Below are positions 1-8,749 of a stretch of DNA of 21,220 bases, one piece after another (position 1 is the first letter of the stretch; every line of letters starts with the position of its first letter). The stretch comes from Stramonita haemastoma. Its lineage: Eukaryota; Mollusca; Gastropoda; Neogastropoda; Muricidae. A program made the translations under genes and the position numbers. The stretch is from contig CM060320.1 in the NCBI GenBank assembly GCA_030674155.1, positions 21,744,404 to 21,765,623 on the forward strand, given 5' to 3'. The notes beneath the pieces are model-generated. The model made no database searches. It saw nothing but the letters and a program-made list of their open reading frames with translations, and was not told the origin of the DNA.

Positions 1-350
1 ACGATCGCTAACTTCACTTTATGTCACTTCACTTCACAGTACACTACAGCTAAGCTTGCCTTTGTACGTGGACAATGTGTAGTGGGGGGAAGGGTCGAAG
101 AGTTTTGACAGAAACGGCCAAGAAACACGAGAAACTGTGAATACTTTGTGAGGAGAATCCTCGTTCTGTTCCTTTTAGCCTTTCAGTTGACTGAACTCGA
201 TTATTTTGTTAGGGTTGAAAGCTTTCCACTCTTAGACCTAATCCCCAAAACCTAAGTCGCAAACATGGTAACATAATAATATACAGGTATAATACATGGG
301 TGTGTGCATGCACAAATATGCGTGCGCTCGCTCACACATATTCACACATG
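1..350. other. Unique sequence, intron 2 of the Delta-like gene (inferred)
   Basis: AT-leaning unique DNA with no convincing exon on either strand. If the minus-strand Delta-like gene continues leftwards, this lies in its second intron. I looked for the next expected coding block (the end of the C2/MNNL region and the DSL domain with its paired cysteines) and did not find it. Confidence 0.5.
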
Positions 351-351
351 C

Positions 352-387
352 ATGCACACACACACACACAACTCTCTCTCTCTCTCT

Positions 388-428
<41 letters not shown>

Positions 429-433
429 CTCTC
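352..433. repeat. (CA)n then (CT)n microsatellite
   Basis: About 20 bases of CA repeat run directly into about 60 bases of interrupted CT repeat. It lies in the inferred intron 2 of the Delta-like gene. Confidence 0.95.
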
Positions 434-645
434 TGACTCCTTTTAACAACAGAAGACTTCCAGATTTTCCCCTCGTCTCACTGTCTGTCTCACTCACAAC
501 AGCTGACAATGCACATTCTCGAAGTTTAGTTTTGTTTACTTTGAGTTCAGTTTCAGACTTTTCCTGTTTTCCCCCTTTTCCTTTTTCAGAGTAACTTTAA
601 CTGTCTCTAAATTTAACAGTATAGAATGGGTGACAGCGATGAAAG

Positions 646-647
<2 letters not shown>
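434..647. other. Unique intronic spacer
   Basis: Pyrimidine-rich unique sequence between two microsatellite blocks. No coding signal was recognised; the open frames crossing it are extensions of the flanking repeats. Confidence 0.4.
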
Positions 648-713
<66 letters not shown>

Positions 714-715
714 TG

Positions 716-775
<60 letters not shown>

Positions 776-862
776 AGAGAAAGAGAGAAGAGAGACAGAG
801 AGAGAGAGAGACAGAGAGAGAGACAGAGAGAGAGAATCAGAGAGAGAAAGAGAGAAGGATGA
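648..862. repeat. (TG)n then (GA)n compound microsatellite
   Basis: A near-perfect TG run to about 730 passes into GA repeats with scattered A and C interruptions to about 862. It is the reverse-complement partner of the CT run at 372-433 (GA part) and of the CA run at 906-961 (TG part). Confidence 0.95.
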
Positions 863-905
863 ATCTACAATGAAAACAATTCTAAACCAAACGAACACAG
901 ATCAC

Positions 906-963
<58 letters not shown>

Positions 964-1110
964 ACAACACAACAATCCTCCCACCCATCCCCCCCACTTT
1001 CACCACACAATACAACACAACACAACAACAATCACATCACCCCCCCCCCACACACACACCACCACCCACCCAAACTCAACAAAACAAAACAAAAACCACC
1101 AAAAAATCCA
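906..1110. repeat. (CA)n and AC-rich low-complexity tract
   Basis: A pure CA run to about 961, then C- and A-only low-complexity DNA up to the donor side of exon 2. On the minus strand this is the T- and G-rich start of intron 2. Confidence 0.9.
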
Positions 1111-1118
1111 TCACTTAC

Positions 1119-1430
1119 CGCCAAGCAAAATCCCGCACAGGAAACTTCAGAGGTTGTCCAGAGGTAAATCCGTGCCAGAGGACGAAGAGAGTTGACACTG
1201 TTGTCCGCCACCACTGGCGTGGTGAACTCCCAACAAAGGTGCACTGGGGCCCGGGTCCGTGGCGATATTCACCGGTAATGAGTCAAGCACACGCGAAAAA
1301 AGTCTTGCAGGGCGACGAGCACTTGCCCTCGGTGCGGTAATCCGTTGCAGAGCAGTAGCCGTCCTGGTTCAAGCCTTTGTCGTTGCGGAACCGACTGCAG
1401 GTGAAGCTCGAATACTCCCGTGGCGCGTAC
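1119..1430 (-). CDS. Delta-like Notch ligand, exon 2 (MNNL domain), frame disrupted
   Basis: Delta proteins are single-pass membrane ligands that activate Notch on neighbouring cells; their N-terminal MNNL (C2-like) domain contacts Notch and lipid. Read on the minus strand, the exon gives the family's landmarks in order: GVFELHLQS, FRNDKGLNQDGYC, CKTFF, RVCLTHYR, QCTF, TTPVVADNSVN and LKFP..FAW. FFRVCL.HY favours Delta over Jagged/Serrate. The exon ends at a donor, GCG|GTAAGT, close to where known Delta genes split (after FTWPG). The landmarks fall in different frames, with about seven shifts near 1390, 1296-1301, 1271-1276, 1246-1255, 1223-1241, 1180-1196 and 1145-1158. Six fit loss of one base, mostly near short homopolymers. 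The upstream boundary is inferred: reading VRATGVFEL from about 1430 is in phase with exon 1, but no AG precedes it. It may be an error-laden functional exon or, less likely, a pseudogene. Confidence 0.8.
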
Positions 1431-1496
1431 CATGTTGTGATGATTGGGGTTGGTTTTTTTTTTGGGTGGTTGTTGGTTTGGTTGAGGTTTGGGTTT

Positions 1497-1696
1497 TGTG
1501 TGTGTGTGTTGGGGGGGGGGAGTGATTGTGGGGGATGTTGTGTTGGGGGGGGTGAGGGTTTTGTTGTGTGTGGTGTGGTTGGTTGGGTGTGTGTGTGTGT
1601 GTGTGGTGTGTGTGTGTGTGTGGTGTGTGTGGTTGTGTGTGTGTGTGGTGGTGTGTGTGTGTGTGTGTGTGTGGTGTGTGTTGTGTGTGTGGTGTG

Positions 1697-1728
<32 letters not shown>

Positions 1729-1741
1729 TGGTGTGTGTGTG
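1497..1741. repeat. Degenerate (TG)n / G-run repeat
   Basis: TG repeats broken by TGG and runs of up to ten G, with no C for over 200 bases on the plus strand. On the minus strand this is CA-rich sequence forming the 3' half of intron 1. Confidence 0.9.
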
Positions 1742-1885
1742 CGCGCCCCAGCCCCAAACAGAAAAAGAAAACAACATACCACCAAGGTTAGTTTTGTTTT
1801 GTTGTTTCAAGACAAGTCAACATACCAAACACAAACACACACAAATCCTAGACATTCCTCCCAACCCCACCTCTCCTCCCTTCTG

Positions 1886-2340
1886 AATATTTGATGATGC
1901 TAATATTCAAATTTAGGTCTTAAAGCTTTTACTCTTGTAAGCATCAACACACTGATTATATCACAAAAAACATACTATGATTTGTGTTGTCAATGTTCGT
2001 GACGTTACTAGGCATAGTATGATATAGTTGGATCAACTGCGATTATGAATGGATATTATTATGACATTGTATTACGATCTTTTGTAATGGAATTTGCTTT
2101 GTAAGCAAGTATGTGTGCACGTTTGACAGCATCACTTATCTCACAAAGTAGTCCTAAGACTTTCGCCTGTTCAGGAGAAATCAAAAATCGTAAAATCTCA
2201 AGACCCCCGAACAATCCAAAGATCCGCTAAAATCTAAATCTTACCATAATAATGCAAGACAACCAATCATACACATTTACATTTCAATCAGAACACGCTG
2301 TGTCTGTCTCTTACGTACTACTACAAACTACACACACAAC
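1886..2340. other. Unique AT-rich intronic sequence with inverted repeats
   Basis: No coding signal. It contains a 7-bp perfect inverted repeat, GAATATT/AATATTC, just inside the left end (about 1884-1907), and a 9-bp perfect one, CATACTATG (1971-1979) and CATAGTATG (2013-2021). Confidence 0.5.
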
Positions 2341-2690
2341 GTGCGTTTAAAAAAGGGAGAGAGAGAGAGAGACAGGAAAGGTTTCAACCCCTACCCCCCA
2401 CCCACCCCACCCCACCACCCAAAAAAAATCGATAAACCAACTGATGGGGTTTTGTTAACCAAAAAAAAAAAAAAAGTCCCTCCACCCTCTCCGCACCTCT
2501 CTCCTACCCTCCCTCACAAGGTGAGAGAAGGCAGGATGGTGGTAGGGGGTGGGGTGGGGAGGAGGGGAAGAGATCGGTTTAGACCTCTTCTCTCCCACAA
2601 AGAAAAAAGATACAGGTAAAAGGTACACACACACACACACACAAAAACATAATTAGGTGACACACACAAAAAAAACCCTAACATCTAACA
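2341..2690. repeat. Low-complexity A-, C- and G-rich intronic DNA
   Basis: Short GA run, C-rich and A-rich tracts, a G-rich tract at 2532-2566 and a short CA run at 2622-2643. Nothing coding was seen. Confidence 0.6.
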
Positions 2691-2698
2691 AGACTTAC

Positions 2699-2773
2699 CT
2701 GGGCGAGTAAGGCTAAACAAACGGTCAGTAGTGTCCAGCGGGCGGCTGGTACTGCCGTCCGGCCAGCTCTCAT
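2699..2773 (-). CDS. Delta-like Notch ligand, exon 1 (signal peptide)
   Basis: The ATG is at 2773-2771. The 25 codons read MRAGRTAVPAARWTLLTVCL followed by ALLAQ: a short basic start, then a hydrophobic core (LLTVCLALLA) and small residues near the end, as in a secretory signal peptide. The exon stops exactly at a consensus splice donor, CAG|GTAAGT (donor at 2698-2693), in phase 0. Joined in phase to exon 2 this gives LLAQ-VRATGVFELHL, matching the usual arrangement in Delta genes, where exon 1 holds the signal peptide and exon 2 begins just before the GVFEL motif. The ATG lies directly downstream of a GC-rich promoter-like region. It is too short for a 60-residue cutoff. The signal peptide alone does not identify the family; the assignment rests on exon 2. 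Confidence 0.75.
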
Positions 2774-3100
2774 GATAGTTCGGGGTGCTGTTTCCCTCTC
2801 TCCTACTTGTGCTACTCCCGGCTCCAAAACACACTCTTGTAGACTACACTCCTCGGGAGAGAGAGCTTGTCTTTTCCCCCGTACTGTAGTAGTAGCTCAG
2901 TTTGCCTCGCTCGCCTTGCCTCTCTCTCTCTCTCTCTCTCTTCCCCCCTTGGCGCGTGTGGCCCCGCCTCCTAGCCGTCAGCCGCCGCTGATTGGCAGCA
3001 ACTGCAAAGCACCACACACCCGGGTTAAGCCACGCCCTCGCGCGCGCTTGCGACGACTTAAGCTGACAGCCGCCACGCGACTTTTTACAGGGAGGGGTGG
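2774..3100 (-). promoter_or_regulatory. GC-rich promoter and 5' UTR of the Delta-like gene (inferred)
   Basis: This is a CpG-rich island in otherwise repeat-laden DNA, immediately upstream of the exon 1 ATG. On the minus strand it has a CCAAT box (2991-2995), a GC box (GGCGGGG, about 2962-2968), a second GC/KLF-type site (AGGGCGTGG, 3030-3038) and a weak TATA-like TAAAAAG (3081-3087). A (GA)11 run at 2920-2942 lies between these and the ATG. The start site cannot be fixed from sequence alone. Confidence 0.55.
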
Positions 3101-3300
3101 GGGTTGTGGAGGGGGGGGGGGGGGGGGGGTTAGGGGGGAGGTTTAGTTTAGGGAAAGTGGTGGAGGTAGGGATGGATAGTGAAGGGGGGAGGATGGTTTT
3201 GTGTTTTTTATTTTGGAGAGTGAGGGTGAGGGAAGGTGGAAGAGGGGGGTGGGGGAAGAGGGGGCAAGGTTACGGGACTTGGAATGAAGCTTACATTGTG
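3092..3300. repeat. G-rich low-complexity tract with a 19-G run
   Basis: Includes an uninterrupted run of G at 3111-3129, then GGA/GGT-rich sequence. Runs like this are error-prone in assemblies and can form G-quadruplexes. Confidence 0.8.
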
Positions 3301-3303
3301 ATG

Positions 3304-3325
3304 CGTAGTAGTAGTAGTAGTAGTA

Positions 3326-3361
<36 letters not shown>

Positions 3362-3381
3362 GAATAATAGTAGTAGTAGTA

Positions 3382-3413
<32 letters not shown>

Positions 3414-3416
3414 ATG
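3304..3416. repeat. (AGT)n trinucleotide repeat
   Basis: AGT units interrupted near 3326, 3360 and 3383. The frames give runs of Ser, Val or Tyr and are not genes. Reverse complement of the (CTA)n block at 3708-3917. Confidence 0.95.
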
Positions 3417-3450
3417 TGTGCTGGTTGTGTGTGGTGGTGGTGGTGGATGG

Positions 3451-3451
<1 letters not shown>

Positions 3452-3527
<76 letters not shown>
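3452..3527. repeat. (GA)n microsatellite
   Basis: Nearly perfect GA dinucleotide run of about 75 bases. Confidence 0.97.
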
Positions 3528-3529
<2 letters not shown>

Positions 3530-3705
3530 GATGGTGGTGGTGTGGGGGGATGTCCTCATAGAAAAAAGCTGCCATGTGCGCAGACTCTCACGACCTCGGT
3601 AAAAGGATAAAATTTAAAAAAAAAACTGTACTGCTGAACGGTAGTATAGACACTGGTACTGTCACGTGGTTTTCCTTCTCCCCACCCCATCCTCTCCCTC
3701 CCCTA
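3528..3705. other. Unique spacer with a CACGTG E-box
   Basis: Unique DNA between repeats, about 0.8 kb upstream of the Delta-like ATG. It holds a palindromic E-box, CACGTG, at 3663-3668, a site type bound by some bHLH and Hes proteins. No coding signal. Confidence 0.4.
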
Positions 3706-3707
3706 CA

Positions 3708-3760
<53 letters not shown>

Positions 3761-3828
3761 AATATATCTACTACTACTACTACTACTACTACTACTATAC
3801 TACTACTACTACAATACTACTACTACTA

Positions 3829-3863
<35 letters not shown>

Positions 3864-3917
3864 CACTACTACCTACTACTACTACATACTACTACTATAC
3901 TACTACTACTACTACAC
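3708..3917. repeat. (CTA)n trinucleotide repeat
   Basis: About 210 bases of CTA/ACT units with occasional ATA, AAC and CCA interruptions. Translated frames are poly-Tyr, poly-Thr or poly-Leu artefacts. Confidence 0.96.
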
Positions 3918-4077
3918 TACGTTCCGTATTTATGCTAGATCTGTCGGTTTTAGGCAAAACATCCTAAAATATCTACAAGATCAGCTCTGGTAACCTGAAT
4001 TTGTCATGGAATGTTGTTCTTCAATTCAACGTCTATTCACATTAAAAGTGATTTAGACACAAAGAAATGTATGTGTG

Positions 4078-4099
4078 TGCGTATGTGTGTGTGTGTGTG

Positions 4100-4188
<89 letters not shown>
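4078..4188. repeat. (GT)n then (GA)n microsatellite
   Basis: A short GT run to 4099 followed by a nearly perfect GA run of about 85 bases. Confidence 0.96.
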
Positions 4189-4192
<4 letters not shown>

Positions 4193-4580
4193 TGCCTGAC
4201 AACTACGACACCACCCCCTCTACTCTCCCCCCCCCCTCCCCAACACACCATACACACACACTACAAACACACACACACTTTCCTGATATCACTATTTAGT
4301 GGAAGGACCTTAACTGAACAACAACAACAACACAACAACCACACTTTCCCCATGAAAGATTTCCAACCAAGCTCCTCCCTCTCTTCCTTACCAAAGCTTC
4401 ACTAATCAAAGCATAAGGTAGCAGTCAATGTTTAAAACAGGCAGTAAAATTAGCCAAAGATAGAAACGTCCCCAAAGGAGAAGTTTGCACCGAGAATCGA
4501 ACTGTCCATTGTAGGTTCAACCACTCTTTTCCCACTCACTGTTGTGTTTTGTTGGTGGGTTTGTTTTTCTACTGAAAGAG
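4189..4580. other. Unique and AC-rich spacer
   Basis: AC-rich DNA to about 4360, then unique sequence. It contains GTGGGAA on the minus strand (4529-4535), the core of a Su(H)/CSL site. No exon was recognised. Confidence 0.4.
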
Positions 4581-4595
4581 TACCTCTCTCTCTCT

Positions 4596-4634
<39 letters not shown>

Positions 4635-4683
4635 CTCTCTCTCTCTCTCTCTCTCCACACACACACACACACACACACACACA
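4581..4683. repeat. (CT)n then (CA)n microsatellite
   Basis: Interrupted CT repeats to about 4655 pass directly into a CA run, followed by a 14-C run near 4708. Confidence 0.95.
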
Positions 4684-4789
4684 AATGCATACACGCACGC
4701 GTGTGCACCCCCCCCCCCCCCATCCCACACACACGCTCTACATCCTGCATCCTCTACATCCTGATACAAATAACAAATAAAAACAAGCC

Positions 4790-5410
4790 AAAATCATTCC
4801 ACTGAACGACGTAAACAACTTATACCTGGACGAAAAAAAGAACTGCAGGAAATCTCGCCCCCCCCCCTCCCCCGCCCTCCCTCCTCCCACTCCTCCCTTC
4901 CCAATTTTTCTCTACACTCTAATAATTATCATCCAAGAGCCTTGTCAGTCATATGAATATGCATCACACCTTCCCCCCTCCCTCTCCCCTTTACCCCCCA
5001 CGACTGAAAGCACTGTTCCTCGACAACTGGCATGCCACCCTCACCCACCACTACCACCACCGCCACTACCACCAATCCCATCTCTCCCCATCCCGCCCCA
5101 CCCAGCATCACCCATACCCACTTTTCATCCTTGAGAAAGAAAAAAAAACAACAACACGAAACTGCTGACTCGACGAAAACAACAGCCACGCCCATCATTA
5201 AAGAAACGATGTTCAATAGTAACAATTAAGCCAAATTATCGCAAAAATCTCACAGCCTCCCCCTACCCTCCCACTACCCCCCAAAATCAAAGAGTAAATC
5301 AATCCACGTGAATAGGTTTCAAACGATTCCGAAGTTTACACAGTCCTGGTTTTGTTTTCTTCAATCTCAACACAGCACTTCAATTTAATTAATCAAACTA
5401 GGTAGCATCC
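4790..5410. other. Unique C- and A-rich sequence without genes
   Basis: C-rich tracts (4857-4900, 4973-5000) and CCA-rich DNA (5040-5110), then AT-richer unique sequence. A CACGTG box lies at 5305-5310. No exon with matching splice sites was recognised. Confidence 0.4.
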
Positions 5411-5417
5411 TCCCCTG

Positions 5418-5447
5418 AGGAGAGAGAGAGAGAGAGAGAGAGAGAGC
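5418..5447. repeat. (GA)n microsatellite
   Basis: Short pure GA run of about 30 bases. Confidence 0.9.
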
Positions 5448-5488
5448 AGCCCGAACTTGTTGCCGAGAACTCTGCCGTGACTTAAAAA

Positions 5489-5557
5489 GTACAATACAAT
5501 ACAAGACAAACAAGACAAACAAACACAATACAATACAGTACAGTAACAATACAATAT
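5489..5557. repeat. (AATAC)n / (AAGAC)n pentanucleotide repeat
   Basis: Units of AATAC interleaved with AAGACAAAC variants over about 70 bases. Confidence 0.85.
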
Positions 5558-5559
5558 GA

Positions 5560-6215
5560 TACTAATTAGCACACTCATTTCCTTACCACCATCAACATCC
5601 TTCTAGTAGGCCTAGCCTACCTACCTACCCCATTGACGATGAAATTCGCAACACAACTCGAGGAAGTCATCAACACCATAGCACTGAGTTTTCCTTTTCC
5701 TCTCTCTCTGTCTCTCACGACAATTTGTCTACCTTCCCCTCACTCCCAGAGGAGAAAAAAAACAACAACTTGGGTATCAAAGCATTGAACAAGTCACCTA
5801 CTTAAAAGAAAAAAAAAAACAAGAAGAAAAGCCAGTTTTACACCAACTGCTTTAGAAGATAACAAAACACACACGAGCTTGACATGAATGCCATTCTCTG
5901 GCTTAATCAAATGAGGACCCTTGCACTGTGTGCTGTGTGCGCCACACACACACACACACAAGCACGTGCTTCACGACGCCGGCACTCAACGCGCGCAGCT
6001 CCTGTTATTTTCAAAACAATCTATCTTTAGTTCATATAGATCGTGGAATGTTTACATCATCAAGATGAAATGTTGCTGTCTTGATGTCTTTTAAGATTAG
6101 GTATGATTCTTATCAATCGTATGGTCATGGGATGATTAATTGATCTAAACTTAACAACACAAATTTAAACCTTCATTTCCATTCGGATTGGTCTCAAGAT
6201 AAGCTTGCTGGACAA
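5560..6215. other. Unique sequence without genes
   Basis: Mixed unique DNA with a short CA run (5943-5960) followed at once by the 10-bp palindrome AGCACGTGCT (5961-5970), which contains a CACGTG E-box. From about 6000 it becomes AT-rich. Nothing coding was recognised. Confidence 0.4.
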
Positions 6216-6221
6216 TTAGTC

Positions 6222-6230
6222 CAGAGAGAG

Positions 6231-6264
<34 letters not shown>

Positions 6265-6320
6265 TGATGATGATGATGATGATGGGTAGGCGTCTATTGA
6301 TAATGGAGAAGTTCTGTAGG

Positions 6321-6376
<56 letters not shown>
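6222..6376. repeat. (GA)n, (ATG)n and (GA)n-G run cluster
   Basis: GA repeats (6222-6263), seven ATG units (6264-6284), a short unique stretch, then a GA run (6324-6367) ending in a run of G. Confidence 0.93.
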
Positions 6377-6381
<5 letters not shown>

Positions 6382-6490
6382 TAGAGTCTATAGACAAGAA
6401 TGCTGTTGATGTGGATTTTTCTCCATTCATTGTCAGTGTATTCAACTTACGTACAGATGCTGTAGTGCAATAGTCGCTATTCTTTTTAAT

Positions 6491-6538
6491 GAGGAAGAGA
6501 AGAGAGAGAGAGAGAGAGAGAGAAGAGAGAGGAGAGAG

Positions 6539-6574
<36 letters not shown>

Positions 6575-6583
6575 AGAGAGAGT
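6491..6583. repeat. (GA)n microsatellite, interrupted
   Basis: GA repeat with regular AAG and GGA interruptions over about 90 bases. Confidence 0.95.
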
Positions 6584-6589
6584 CAATGG

Positions 6590-6815
6590 GAGACTATCTC
6601 TACGTGTTGTTGTATCCTCCCTAACACCCTTTCCCACTCGTCAGGGTTTGGTTGGACTTTATTGACCATGACAGTCGACCCCATGACATACACATGTACT
6701 AATAAAGTAATATTATACTCCCTCATAAATAGCATCGAGGTCTTTGATCATATCAGATGGCATAGACTACATGTTGATACACACTTGACTGTATATACGT
6801 GCAGGCACCACATAC
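6590..6815. other. Unique spacer
   Basis: Unique DNA with a minus-strand GTGGGAA core at 6631-6637, in the same immediate flank (AGTGGGAAA) as the site near 4529. No coding signal. Confidence 0.4.
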
Positions 6816-6874
6816 AGACACATACACACACAGAGGTAGGTAGTGCATACACATACACACACAGGTAGGTCTGT

Positions 6875-6951
<77 letters not shown>
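6816..6951. repeat. (CA)n microsatellite
   Basis: Interrupted CACATA/CAGGTAGGT sequence followed by a pure CA run of about 70 bases (6880-6950). Confidence 0.96.
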
Positions 6952-6953
<2 letters not shown>

Positions 6954-6959
6954 GCTGGC

Positions 6960-7565
6960 AAAACCTGACAACACACACACTGGCATTCAAACTCAAAATC
7001 CCAATGTCTCTTTCATTTCTTACCTGTCAGTCAAAACGAAGCCGCAACAGGTTGAAACTGACAACACAGCCAATTGAGCACACAACAAGCGCATCACAAC
7101 TGATAAAAAAAAATAGAACCACACCCCCAACAGGTTCAATCAATTTCACTTACACAACACAAAGTGAAACACTTCTTGACCTACCTACCACACCACAAAA
7201 ATAATCATAGTCCATATTCGTTCAGTCAGAATATAATTATACGAGAAGGTGGCACACGTGCTTAACACACAACAATCGGAACACAACCACGAATAATGAT
7301 TCTTTTTCTCCGTAAATGTCAGATATATTCCTCCTCCTTTCGCAAATCAAACTTTCACTTGAACATTGTCCAAACCACTGAGAACAATATGAAAAAAACC
7401 CAACAACAACAAAGCACTAGAATGTTCGCGTTTCAAAACCCCGCGTTATAGGCTAGACTCTAGATGTGATAGGCCCTACAAGAAATCGTATCGAGGCTAC
7501 ACTAGGCTAGCACAAGGCTCCAAACTCAATCCAAGGGAAGTAACCGCGTCGAGCCTTACAACTGG
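6960..7565. other. Unique sequence without genes
   Basis: A-rich unique DNA with CAGGTTCAAT-like and similar motifs but no exon that I can support. It holds a CACGTG box at 7255-7260 and becomes more GC-rich from about 7430 towards the element at 7570. Confidence 0.4.
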
Positions 7566-7569
7566 CACA

Positions 7570-7778
7570 GGTTAAAAAAAAAAAGTAGGGGCTACAAGGT
7601 AAGGCAAGGCGAGTGCGGACTGAAAGCAGACAGTATAGTGGATCGTGGTCCGGCCAGAGTTGTGCGTGTGTGCGTGTGTGTGGTGGTGTGGTGGATGATA
7701 GTGGGACGGGAGGGAGTCGTCCCTTTGTTGTCCCGCCAACACACCTGTCCCGGTCCGGCCAGCGGGGCTTGTTGCACC

Positions 7779-7816
<38 letters not shown>

Positions 7817-7985
7817 CCCCGCCCCCCCCCTCCCCACCCTCTCCTCTAAGCACGTGGGTCCCCCCCCACTTGCCATATATGGCACAAGAAGAGGGAAGAA
7901 GAGGGGGTAGGGGGTGGGGGTGGGGGTGGGGGCGCGTGCCACCTTAGCAAAGGGCGCGCGAGCTATAAGTGCAGCTGGTCGCGTG
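7570..7985. promoter_or_regulatory. GC-rich candidate regulatory element with a perfect CArG box
   Basis: CpG-containing, GC-rich segment about 5 kb upstream of the Delta-like ATG. It holds CCATATATGG (7873-7882), a perfect CC(A/T)6GG SRF/MADS-box site inside a 14-bp perfect palindrome (7871-7884). Next to it is a CACGTG E-box (7851-7856). CACCTG E-boxes (7742-7747 and about 7776) and a CAGCTG E-box (about 7973) are also present, as is GGTCCGGCCAG twice (7647-7657, 7752-7762). A (CT)n run (7782-7813) interrupts it. It could be an enhancer, an alternative promoter or chance composition. Confidence 0.35.
7782..7813. repeat. (CT)n microsatellite
   Basis: Pure CT run of about 32 bases followed by a C-rich stretch. 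Confidence 0.93.
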
Positions 7986-7992
7986 TGCTGGC

Positions 7993-7994
<2 letters not shown>

Positions 7995-8050
<56 letters not shown>

Positions 8051-8092
8051 TGTGCTGCTGTGTGTGTGTGTGTGTGTTGTGTGTGTGTTGTG

Positions 8093-8123
<31 letters not shown>

Positions 8124-8128
8124 TGTTG

Positions 8129-8159
<31 letters not shown>

Positions 8160-8185
8160 TGTGTAGTGTGTGTGGTGTGTGCTGC
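7995..8185. repeat. (TG)n microsatellite
   Basis: About 190 bases of TG repeat with TGG, TTG and GCTGCT interruptions. All frames across it are Cys-Val artefacts. Confidence 0.97.
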
Positions 8186-8209
8186 TATGTGGATCTTTTC
8201 CACTCCCCC

Positions 8210-8520
8210 CAACCCATCCTCCCCCCCCCCCCTCCACATACACACACCTTCTCACTTCTTCTTTCCTTCTGTTTTGAGACTTTCTTTCCTTTACTACTAC
8301 CTGTTAAACTTGTAACCCCCCCCCCCCCTCCTCCCCCCCCTCCCCACCCTTCCCTACCTATCCTTTTTGGCGTTTGCGACCCGTTTTGAACTGAGTCATA
8401 GAGACAGAGAGAAAAAAAATTGGGGGGGGAAAGCACCTGCTACTTCTGCAAAAGTATTCTCATTGTTAAGGCTGTATCATTGAAGTTGGCTCCCTCAACC
8501 CCCCCCACCCCCCCCATCTC
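8210..8520. other. C-rich low-complexity and unique spacer
   Basis: Runs of C at about 8220-8232, 8317-8345 and 8500-8515 with unique DNA between. Nothing coding. Confidence 0.5.
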
Positions 8521-8560
8521 TTGTCTCTCTGTCTCGTCTCTGTCGTCTCTTCTCTCTTCT

Positions 8561-8594
<34 letters not shown>
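8521..8594. repeat. (CT)n microsatellite
   Basis: TCTG/TCTCT variants lead into a pure CT run (8563-8594). Confidence 0.93.
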
Positions 8595-8597
<3 letters not shown>

Positions 8598-8749
8598 TGT
8601 TAGAAGTTGTAAGGGTCTTGATTTTTTTTCTTTTTTCTTTTTTTTTCCCAATTGGCTCACTTTCAGGGATTATTTTATTTGTAAACGGATTTGATATAGA
8701 TCTACATCATATACTTTAGTAGTGAGCTGATTGTTGGTTGGTACAAGGG

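Larger units (their letters stand above)
1431..2698 (-). other. Intron 1 of the Delta-like gene
   Basis: A phase-0 intron of about 1.27 kb between the signal-peptide exon and the MNNL exon. The donor is consensus (CAG|GTAAGT). The acceptor side is a C- and A-rich tract on the minus strand without an AG at the expected position. It holds a G/T-rich repeat at 1497-1741 and unique AT-rich DNA from 1880 to 2340. Confidence 0.65.

Noticed and set aside
1119..1430. Assignment of exon 2 to Jagged/Serrate
   Set aside because: FFRVCLTHY and GVFEL fit Delta better; Jagged proteins have a different block there (Y-F-K-V-C-L-K-E-Y). The N-terminal piece alone leaves some doubt.
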